Assembly: GCA_019915015.1 (NCBI GenBank)
Contig: JAHBBC010000017.1
Span: forward strand, 868,001 to 932,000
Source: Auriscalpium vulgare
Taxonomy: Eukaryota; Basidiomycota; Agaricomycetes; Russulales; Auriscalpiaceae
Direction: 5' to 3'
DNA: 64,000 nt
This document shows positions 55,834-64,000 of this stretch, piece after piece. The notes under the pieces are model-generated. The model did not search any database, had not been told where the DNA came from, and saw only the letters and a list, made by a program, of their open reading frames with translations. Both the position numbers and the translations under genes were made by a program. The number at the start of each line of letters is the position of its first letter. The stretch's first letter is position 1.

Positions 55834-57685
55834 GTGCCCCGGATCAGGTTGACCCTGCTGTATCAGCGCAGGTATTTGCTACGCTAGTTAAACGGCAGAG
55901 GGCCCCTCCGAAAGGAGGTTATCCTTTTCCTAAAGCTGATGGCACGAAGTCCCTCGTCAAACCACCTCCTTCACCGTGCAAACTTTGTGGGAGTAAACAT
56001 CATTGGGACCGAGAATGTCCTCACTGGCCGACTTACGTCAAGAAGAAGGAGGTGAATCTTTTGAGCGCGGGGTTAGAGTCTGATAGATCTCCGGAGGATG
56101 AACTCATGTATAATACTTTGTTTGAAGCGTACCTAATGGAAGCTATTTCTTCCGCTTATATCGTGTCTCATGAGAGCGAATGGTCGGAAGCCGATCGTGA
56201 AGCGATAGAGAGTAATTCCATTGAGAACGAGCAGGGAATTCCGTCCGCACGAGAAGTGCTGACAGCACGTACTCGAGGAAGCCTCAAGAAAATCGAGCGG
56301 ACACCCTCGCCTTCAGTAGAGGAAGTGGAAGACGAGTATTACACTCAATTAAGGCTCCAAGGTCGATCAAGTCCAAGCGACGGCAGTCTCATGGAACGAA
56401 TTGAGGTGTTACAAGCCGAGACGCCTGAGATGGAGATCATCAAATTAAAGAGGAAGCGCACTTCTATCCCCGGAATGTCAGCAGTAGGCGTGTCAGTGGT
56501 GTCCATGAGGGGACGAATTATGATCCCCTCTGGACCATTGTACGATTTACGATTAGATTCATGCGCAGACATTTCTCTTCTCTCCAAATCAACTTATGAT
56601 CGACTAGTCAATCCGCCAGCCCTGAGACAGGGGTTAAAGCTGAAGCTCGTGCAATTGACCGCCAAGGAGGCTTCCCTGCATGGATACGTGATGTTGCCCA
56701 TTTTCGTACACACGGTTGATGGAAGAGAACTACAGCTAGAAGTCGAAGCATACGTAGTATCGAACATGTCGGTGCCTATTCTACTCGGAGAGGACTTCCA
56801 TCATGCTTACGAGTTGGCCGTCGAACGAAACTTGGAATCAGGAACTCGAGTGTATTTTGAAGGACGAAAATACGAGGTTCTAGCGGAAAGAGTTCAAGAG
56901 TCAAATGGGAAAGAAGCTCGGATAGCTAAAAGGGTATTGGGGGCCCCACTAGCACGATTCATTCTCGCTAAGGCTCATCGTCGGAACAAGGCGAAGCGCA
57001 GAGCCTTGAGAAAGGACGCGGAAGGTCCGCGAAACGTGCGGGTGTCCAGTGACATCAAAATTCCCCCACATTCAGTGAAGCGCGTACCAGTCTCTGCTAG
57101 TTTCACGGACGAGCGCACTTGGATGGTGGAGAAATCTATGGTAGCCTCGTCCAAAGCTCCCGTCTTTGTAGTTCCCAACACTCGTTTGAACCAATCGTCT
57201 CCGTACGTTCCCGTAGCGAATACGTCCGCGCATCCTAAGATGCTGCGGAAAGGAGAAGTCGTAGGACGTCTGGTCGACCCTGCCAAATTCCTAGACGCAC
57301 CCGGGAGCGCCGAAAACTACGAAGCCTTAGCAAATCATGCTAGCGTCCTCAAGCAGTTAGTACACGCGAACTTGGACCTGCAATCTGAAGTAGGAGATGC
57401 AGAAGTCAGGGCTACTCCCGAAAAGCCGACGGAAGCCGTCGAGCTAGAACCTCAGGAAGAGGAGATTTGGGGGCCCAAAACTGCTGAAGTGCCTGACCCA
57501 ACCATATGGCCATCCCAGGACATGGAAGAGCTCCTTGACGTAGGGCAGCTTCCCGAGGAGCTGAGAGAACGAGCTTGGGAAATGCTGAGACGCAGACAAC
57601 GAGCATTCGGATTTGATGGAAGATTGGGAAAGCATCAATCGCGGGTACATATTCGTACTGAGGACGGACAAGTGCCTATAGCCGT
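55834..57685 (+). pseudogene. Gypsy-3 pol, protease part, broken by a solo LTR
   Basis: Open in the pol frame from the CCHC knuckle through an acidic region to the protease: YDLRLDSCADISLLSKSTY (Asp of the active site; Cys where many retropepsins have Gly, a variant I believe occurs in other fungal elements) and VPILLGEDFHHAYELAV. A spacer to the RT entry follows, VHIRTEDGQVPIAV. At 57685 the solo LTR begins; beyond it the frame resumes PMYGSSPAKR at 58984. Translation as written would run into the LTR and stop at 57761. Confidence 0.85.
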
Positions 57686-58979
57686 TGACAAGCCCCGTCC
57701 CGCGCTGGGAGGGGATCTCGACTGTCTTTTCGCATTTTCGACCAAGTCCTCGGTCACGTGACCTCGGCCTTCCTGCGCCACGATCGGAACGCCCCGCCGA
57801 CTCCCACGCTGCTTGCACCACGCGCCCCCAGTCGCCACACGCTCGCCAGCACAGCATTTCCCACGCCCGTCACGACGCATCAGATTTCCATCAGACTTGC
57901 ACAGCCTGGTCGCACGACAGACACGTTCGGCGCTACGCAACTCCGGAGCTCTCACGCCATCCGAGTACCGCCTCAGTCGCACATTGTCCGTTCGCCCATT
58001 GTCCGCCACACGAGTCCGACTACCCCGATGTCCTCCGATTCAGCGCTACCGACTCGCCCGCTTCCCTCCGATGCGCCCTAGCGCCTTACGACCTGCGCTA
58101 CGCCCCCGCAGTCACGACGCAACTTGCGATCGACACGTGACCCAGTCGCGACGCGCGTCGGAAGCGTTGCTTTCCGAACGTTCGCAATCGGAAGGCGCAT
58201 CCTCGTGTCCTCGTCATCGGACCGCCGCTATCGTGCTCGATATGGTGCTCCTTGTCTATTGCCGCGCTCCCCGACGCTGTTTCCCACAGTCGACGACAGA
58301 GCGGATCGTTTCCCGCGCCGTTTCCTTTGTCCCTTGACAGCGCTGATCGCTCGCTCGACATCGTACCCCGCCTCGTTCCTCGTCGTCTGACCGTCGCATG
58401 ACTCTCGCACATTGTCCGCACCATTTGATACGACGCCGCTATCTTTTCTTTTGTCTTTCCGATGTTTCCGTACTTATTCGATCGGACACGCACTGTACTC
58501 GTCGCAACGTATAAATAGTCGTCGGATACTCTGCGAAATGCAAGTTACGTTCCCCCCTCATCGCTCCGAGCACAAGTCATGCACTCTCGCCCTCGTCGTA
58601 TTGTATAGCGGTCAACATCGGTTGACTGCTCTCGCGCCTCAGCCTCAGCCATCGCCTTAGCCTTAGTTCTCGCCTCCCGTCTTATCGCTCTCATCTTGTT
58701 CCATCGTTGTTGCCCCTTTGCCCGAGTCCTCGATCGCAGTCGCGTCGCAGCCTTCCGACGTCGTACGTCGAAGTCTTGCTTTCCGATCGGTCGGAGAGTC
58801 GATCGATCGCCTCGTCGCTGCTGCGCTCTCGATCGGATCGCAGTACGATTGATCGGAGACTGTCGTCGCTTACTCCGGGACTCCTGACACTCGCTCGCAC
58901 ACACACCGACATCTCTGCAGCGCTCTAGGGATTGGTGCTACGTTACGCATTCCGCCCTACTACCTGGTTGTGTCCATCA
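57686..58979 (+). repeat. 1294-bp solo LTR (LTR-X) inserted in Gypsy-3 pol
   Basis: TGACAAGCCCC...GTCCATCA with a 4-bp target duplication CCGT at 57682-57685 and 58980-58983. Removing it and one CCGT joins GQVPIAV directly to PMYGSSPAKR in frame. It is rich in GATCG/CGATCG. A TATAAATAG box at 58510-58518 indicates the plus strand is the sense strand. An inverted copy of identical length is at 61599-62892. The overlapping ORFs inside are not genes. Confidence 0.85.
58510..58518 (+). promoter_or_regulatory. TATA box of LTR-X
   Basis: TATAAATAG in the sense strand of the LTR; the same box lies on the minus strand at 62060-62068 in LTR-Y. Confidence 0.65.
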
Positions 58980-58983
58980 CCGT

Positions 58984-61598
58984 ACCCATGTATGGGAGCT
59001 CTCCGGCTAAACGAATAGTGATTGAAGAGCAACTTAATGTGTGGTTTGAGCAAGGAGTCATCGAGCCATCCGTTAGCCCTTGGAGTGCTCCAGTCGTCAT
59101 CGTCTACCGAAATAACAAGCCAAGATTCTGCGTAGACTATCGGAAGCTCAACGCAGTTACTGTTCCCGACGAATTTCCTATCCCACGCCAGTCTGAAATT
59201 CTTTCCTCACTCTCAGGATCGCAAGTCTTGTCTTCTTTGGATGCTTTAGCCGGATTTACTCAGTTAGAAATGGCCTCAGAGGACGTAGAGAAAACTGCCT
59301 TTCGCACTCACAAAGGGCTCTTTCAATTTTTGAGGATGCCCTTCGGGCTACGCAACGGCCCTTCCATCTTTCAACGTGTCATGCAAGAGATTTTGTCTCC
59401 GTACCTCTGGTTGTTTTGCCTAGTCTATATAGACGACATAGTGGTTTATTCGAGAAGCTACGAAGAACACATCGAACATCTGGACAAAGTGCTCGGAGCC
59501 ATTGAGAAATCAGGAATCACGTTATCCCCGAAGAAATGTCATCTTTTCTATAGTTCCATCATTCTACTCGGACACAAAGTCTCTCGGCTGGGTTTGTCGA
59601 CGCACAAACAAAAGGTGGAAGCCATCTTGAAGATGCCGAGGCCCGTTAAGGTGGCTGAATTACGCACATTCCTGGGAATGGCCGTGTACTTTTCGGCATT
59701 CATACCACACTACGCTACACTCGCAACCCCTCTGTTCTCGCTGACTCGTAAGGGTGCTGCGTGGAATTGGCGTGCGGAACACGAAAGAGCCTTTGAAGAG
59801 ATCAAGAAAGCTCTATCGCGTGCTCCAGTACTAGCGCATCCGGAGATGGGGAAGCCCTATCGGTTATATACGGATGCTTCCGGAGACGGGCTAGGAGTTA
59901 CTTTGCAACAAGTGCAAATAATGGCCTTGAAAGATCTGAAAGGAACGAGGACCTATGAACGTGTCCGTCGAGCATATGAGTCAGGGAAGCCAGTTCCCAA
60001 GCTCACGACCACTTTATCGAGCAAGATCATTGACTGTGATCACGAGAGCACCTGGGGAAGCTCCTTCGAGGATACAGCAGTACAAGTCGAAAGGGTAGTA
60101 GGATATTGGAGTCGAACATTCAAACCGGCGGAAAGGAATTATTCTGCGACAGAAAGGGAGGCTCTAGCTGCTAAAGAAGGGCTTGTAAAATTCCAGCCGT
60201 TCATTGAAGGGGAACATATTCTACTTGTCACCGACCACGCGGCTCTTCAATAGGCAAAGACGTATGAAAACAATAATCGACGGTTGGGAGCTTGGGGAAC
60301 TGTCTTCTCAGCATATGCTCCAGGCCTTGAGATCATTCATCGTCCTGGTAGGGTGCACTCCAACGTAGATCCCATTTCTCGTTTGCTTGAGGCCGTTCCC
60401 GTCTATGTAACTCCGAAGGATGAAGACTCACCCGCTTTAACGCTCGCCAAGTTGTCCGAATCTCCTTTGAAAGGCAACTCCGTAGGAGAATTGGAGAAGT
60501 CCGCACAGTTGGTTTTAACGGACTGGAATGACAGCTTGTCTGCTACGCCCCATCATTGTTTCCAAGTCACAACCCGCTCCTACAAGACAGCTAGTAAGAA
60601 GAACGATTCGGAACGTGCGAAGAAGAACTTCATCTCTGAGGAACCATCGTCGGAAGCCGACGCAAGGACAATCAGGACGCCCGAATCGACAGAGCATTCC
60701 GATCTGTATGACAGGCAGCGAGCTTGGGAAGTAGCAAATCCCCCTCCTACTATCCATGTCCACATGGATAAGAATTATCTGCAAACCTTCCTGCAAGGAT
60801 ATAAAGCGGATGCCGCTTTCAAGCAGAGATGGGAAATTACTAGTACCTCTCCGGATTCTTGGGACGCGGGACAACGATACTTCAAGGACGAGAAAGGACT
60901 GTTATACTTTAGAGACGCGGATTTTCAACCCCGGCTTTGTGTTCCCAAATCTCTGCGAGCGAGTTTACTCCTTCAAGCTCATGAATCTCCATTTGAATCG
61001 GCTCATGCAGGCGCAGAGAAGCTATGGCAGCTCATGAGCGGAAAATTCTTTTGGCCTTCGATGAAGAAAGATGTACAAAAGTTCTGTGACACTTGCGATG
61101 TGTGCCAGAAAATCAAGCACAGGAACTTTACTAAGTTCGGTCGTTTGATTCCGAATCCAATTCCGCGCCGCCCCTACGAATCTGTCTCGCTAGACTTAGT
61201 GACCGGCCTACCTTGGTCGCTAGAATCCAATGCGGTACTGGTTACCGTCGATCGAATGTCGAAGCACGCGCAGTTTATTCCGACCACGACTGGCCTAACT
61301 GCTGAAGGATTCGCGAAACTTTTCGTCAATCATGTCATCTGCAGGTTCGGTGTGCCAGACAACATCGTTTCCGATCGCGATCCAAGGTGGACTTCCGACT
61401 TCTGGAAAGGAGTGTCGAAAGCGCTCAAGACTAGAATGTCTCTATCATCCTCACATCACCCTCAGCATGATGGACAAACTGAAATCGTAAACCAGAAGCT
61501 GGAGATCATGCTACACGCATATGTCGCTACGGACAAGACAAGTTGGGCTGAATGGTTGCCGCTGCTTGAGCACGCTTATAATAATCTGCCCCATTCGT
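58984..61598 (+). pseudogene. Gypsy-3 pol: RT, RNase H and truncated integrase
   Basis: RT blocks: GVIEPSVSPWSAPVVIVYRN, PRFCVDYRKLNAVTVPDEFP, LSSLDALAGFTQLEM, FLRMPFGLRNGPSIFQRVM and LVYIDDIVVYSRSYEEH (YIDD). RNase H: YRLYTDASGDGLGVTLQQV, SRTFKPAERNYSATEREALA and LVTDHAALQ, then TAG at 60251-60253 where Trp is expected, continuing in frame AKTYENNNRRLGAWGTVF. Integrase: HAGAEKLWQL, CDTCDVCQKIK (zinc), SLDLVTGLPW, VSDRDPRWTSDFW, HDGQTEIVNQ (D, D, E). The protein stops being gypsy-like after AYNNLPHS at 61598, where LTR-Y starts; the C-terminal integrase region is lost. Confidence 0.88.
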
Positions 61599-62892
61599 TG
61601 ATGGACACAACCAGGTAGTAGGGCGGAATGCGTAACGTAGCACCAATCCCTAGAGCGCTGCAGAGATGTCGGTGTGTGTGCGAGCGAGCGTCAGGAGTCC
61701 CGGAGTAAGCGACGACCGTCTCCGATCAATCGTACTGCGATCCGATCGAGAGCGCAGCAGCGACGAGGCGATCGATCGACTCTCCGACCGATCGGAAAGC
61801 AAGACTTCGACGTACGATGTCGGAAGACTGCGACGCGACTGCGATCGAGGACTCTGGCAAAGGGGCAACAACGATGGAACAAGATGAGAGCGATAAGACG
61901 GGAGGCGAGAACAAAGGCTAAGGCGATGACTGAGGCTGAGGCGCGAGAGCAGTCAACCGATGTTGACTGCTATACGATACGACGAGAGCGAGAGTGCACG
62001 ACTTGTGCTCGGAGCGATGAGGGGGGAACGTAACTTGCATTTCGCAGAGTATCCGACGACTATTTATACGTTGCGACGAGTACAGTGCGTGTCCGATCGA
62101 ATAAGTACGGAAACATCGGAAAGACAAAAGAAAAGATAGCGGTGTCGTATCAAATGGTGCGGACAATGTGCGAGAGTCATGCGACGGTCAGACGACGAGG
62201 AACGAGGCGGGGTACGATGTCGAGCGAACGATCAGCGCTGTCAAGGGACAAAGGAAACGGTGCGGGAAACAATCCGCTCTGTCGTCGACTGTGGGAAACA
62301 GCGTCGGGGAGCGCAGGAATCGACAAGGAGCGCCATATCGAGCGCGATAACGGTGGTCCGATGATGTGGGCACAAGGCTGCGTCGTCCGATTGCAAACGT
62401 TCGGAGTGCCACACTCCCGACGCGCGTCGCGACTGGGTCACGTGTCGATCGCAAGTCGCGTCGTGACTGCGGGGGCGTAGCGCGGGTCGTAAGGCGCTAG
62501 GGCGCATCGGAGGGAAGCGGGCGAGTGGGTAGCGCTGAACCGGAGGACGTCGGGGTAGTCGGACTCGTGTGGCGGACAATGGGCGAGCGGACAATGGGCG
62601 ACTGAGGCGGTACTCAGATGGCGTGAGAGCTCCGGGGCTGCGTAGCGCCGAGCGTGGCTGTCGTGCGACCAGGCTGTACGAGTCTGATGGAAATCTGATG
62701 CGTCGTGACGGGCGTGGGAAATGCTGTGCTGGCGAGCGTGTGGCGACTGGGGGCGCGTGGTGCGAGCAGCGTGGGAGTCGGCGGGGCGTTCCGATCGTGG
62801 CGCAGGAAGGCCGAGGTCACGTGACCGAGGACTTGGTCGAAAATGCGAAAAGACAGTCGAGATCCCCTCCCAGCGCGGGACGGGGCTTATCA
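61599..62892 (-). repeat. LTR-Y, inverted copy of LTR-X
   Basis: 1294 bp, reverse orientation, a few percent different at most from LTR-X. On its sense (minus) strand it starts TGATAAGCCCC and ends GTCCATCA. The flanks do not match (TCGT left, CCTC right). Upstream on its sense strand sits GTGAGGAGGAGG, a good polypurine tract, suggesting a 3' LTR of a minus-strand element whose body lies or lay to the right of 62892. Confidence 0.85.
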
Positions 62893-63401
62893 CCTCCTCC
62901 TCACTGAGAACCTGACCGTCCACGGTCAGTGCGACGAGACGCTAGGGTTATGCGGGCGATGGTCGGAAGGGGAATCGAACGGCGGGGACGTCGGAGGCGA
63001 ATAACTGCGTCGATCGGAATTGGAAGACTGCGGCGGGCAAAGTCGGCGAATAATTCGAAAGTCGGGGGCGATCGTGTGAGCGTAGAGGGTCGTCGGAGGA
63101 AGAGTCTATACTGGATGAAGACGTTGGCGCCGTGGTGATGTCATGGGCTAGGCGCGACGCGTCATGCTTCCCGGACGGTATACCTGGATGCCAAAGGCGA
63201 TCGGAGTCGAGGCTGGGCGCTGGAGGCGAGACCTGGCCGTAGTCGGACAATGGTGGGAACGCTAGGGAGCGATCGAAAATTCGTCGAAGTCGATCGATTG
63301 GCGTGGTCGCCTTGAGGAGGGCCGAATCGCTTAAAAGGCGGTATGCGATCGCTAGTCGGAAGCAACTCTCCACGTCCCTCTCTTCTGGCGCTCCTTCAAA
63401 C
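62893..63401. other. Region between LTR-Y and the right-edge gene
   Basis: The first ~12 bp are the proposed polypurine tract on the minus strand, preceded there by a frame reading TVDGQVLSEEE. The rest is rich in CGATCG-type words like the LTR itself and may be part of the same element. A TTAAAAGG about 70 bp before 63402 could serve the downstream gene. No gene is supported. Confidence 0.45.
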
Positions 63402-64000
63402 ATGTCGACCCCTACTCCCCGCCGCCTCTCTGACGACAGCGTCGTCCGCCAAGTCGAACGCCAATTCCTCAAGTGGTCCGAGGATGCAACTCCGGCTGCG
63501 CAACTCGAGTGGGCTCGTCGGATGGCGAAAGCTCTGGTAAGTCGTTGTCTGACTCCGTTCTTGACCAATCGGCTGACGTGCGATCCCTAGAACATCGGCT
63601 ATGAGTATCCAAATGCCGAGCCGCGCATCCTCCCTGTCCTCAACAAGTTCCAGGCGGTCTTCCGGACGCACGGCACGCCTGAGTGGACCGCCCTCGCCCC
63701 GCACTGGCTGTATCCGGAGGAAGAGTTCGAGTCGGGGGAAGAGTCGGAGGTACGTTTGCGTCCGTTCGTCGTCGACTACTCGCTGACTGCGCTGTTTGCC
63801 CAGGAGGATGAGGACGCGTTCTTCGATCGCCTCCTCGCTAGCGATGACGACGCGCCGGCCGCCTCTGTCGCTTCTCCATCGCCGACGCCACTTCCTGTTC
63901 CTCCACCTGCGCAGCCGACTGCCGACCGCGCTATGTCTTTGGCGCCGATCGAGGTCGCGGAGGCTCCCGCGACGGAGCCTCTTGTGGCGGGAGATCGTGA
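63402..64000 (+). CDS. Hypothetical acidic protein, 5' part (runs off the window)
   Basis: Three exons in phase: 63402-63536 (45 codons, from MSTPTPRRLSDDSVVRQVER), intron 63537-63590 (GTAAGT...CTAG), 63591-63749 (53 codons), intron 63750-63803 (GTACGT...CAG), and 63804 to the window edge. The first exons look globular (QFLKWSEDATPAAQLEWARR, LNKFQAVFRTHGTPEWTAL, PHWLYPEEEFESGEE); the third is acidic then Pro/Ala-rich. Both introns are 54 nt and phase 0, which supports the model. I do not recognise the family, and cannot tell whether it is a host gene or element cargo. Confidence 0.6.

Larger units (their letters stand above)
52286..61598 (+). mobile_element. Gypsy-3: truncated Ty3/gypsy retrotransposon
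   Basis: A lineage distinct from Gypsy-1/2: gag with a Gly-Pro-rich linker and CCHC knuckle, protease with a DSCAD motif, RT (YIDD), RNase H and integrase. It is broken by a solo LTR at 57686-58979 and ends at 61598, where an inverted LTR of the same kind begins inside the integrase. The 3' end and 3' LTR are missing. Confidence 0.8.

Noticed and set aside
57686..62892. LTR-X and LTR-Y read as the long inverted ends of one DNA transposon containing the RT region.
   Set aside because: LTR-X alone has a 4-bp duplication and its removal repairs Gypsy-3 pol; the sequence between is ordinary Gypsy-3 pol, and each copy has TG...CA ends and a TATA box.
62948..63568. Minus-strand 206-codon frame near the right edge.
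   Set aside because: It overlaps the plus-strand gene with two well-phased introns and has only Ser/Arg-rich sequence without a domain. It could be part of the LTR-Y element, but nothing supports that directly.

Overview
The window looks like a transposon-dense stretch of a mushroom-forming basidiomycete (Agaricomycete) genome. The evidence is GC-rich coding DNA, many short GT-AG introns of about 50-65 nt, Plavaka-type transposases, DUF6532 proteins and fungal Ty3/gypsy elements. I found no tRNA, rRNA or CRISPR. Apart from remnants of a PHO84-like phosphate transporter (733-1640), an ankyrin/MYND gene (about 18600-20220) and one partial gene at the right edge (63402-64000), nearly everything recognisable belongs to mobile elements.

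Region 1, 2747-17240 ('Element I'), is a 14.5-kb cargo transposon. It has terminal inverted repeats beginning CATCTG(G/C)AAACCCC and a 2-bp AT duplication. It carries a 2OG-Fe(II) dioxygenase resembling fungal TET/JBP-like enzymes (minus), two related small two-exon genes S1 and S2 (plus), a proline-rich gene (minus), a Plavaka transposase (minus) and a DUF6532 gene (plus). A 1.8-kb foldback element (11886-13671) lies between the last two.

Region 2, 17241-22070, is decayed sequence with a possible MITE and tandem repeats.

Region 3, 22071-51910, is a nested stack. Gypsy-1 (LTR 22071-22372 plus gag) is cut in its zinc knuckle by Gypsy-2, a chromodomain-bearing element with 298-bp LTRs at 24449-24746 and 51613-51910. 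Gypsy-2 has an extra ORF downstream of integrase, and that ORF is interrupted by 'Element II' (33510-50616). Element II has the same kind of terminal repeat as Element I and the same cargo: Plavaka transposase, small gene S3, 2OG dioxygenase and DUF6532. Two almost identical 3731-bp hAT elements, in opposite orientation and each with a clean 8-bp target duplication, sit inside Element II: one in the last exon of the Plavaka gene, one in S3. At all three nested junctions, removing the insert and one target copy rejoins the host reading frame.

Region 4, 51911-62892, holds a fragment of a transposon protein and then Gypsy-3 (gag, protease, RT, RNase H, integrase). A 1294-bp solo LTR lies in its pol gene, and an inverted copy of that LTR truncates its integrase.

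The main result is that two separate cargo transposons share one gene set (Plavaka transposase, TET/JBP-like dioxygenase, an unrecognised small two-exon gene family, and DUF6532) in different order and orientation. All assignments rest on reading the sequence; no database search was run.
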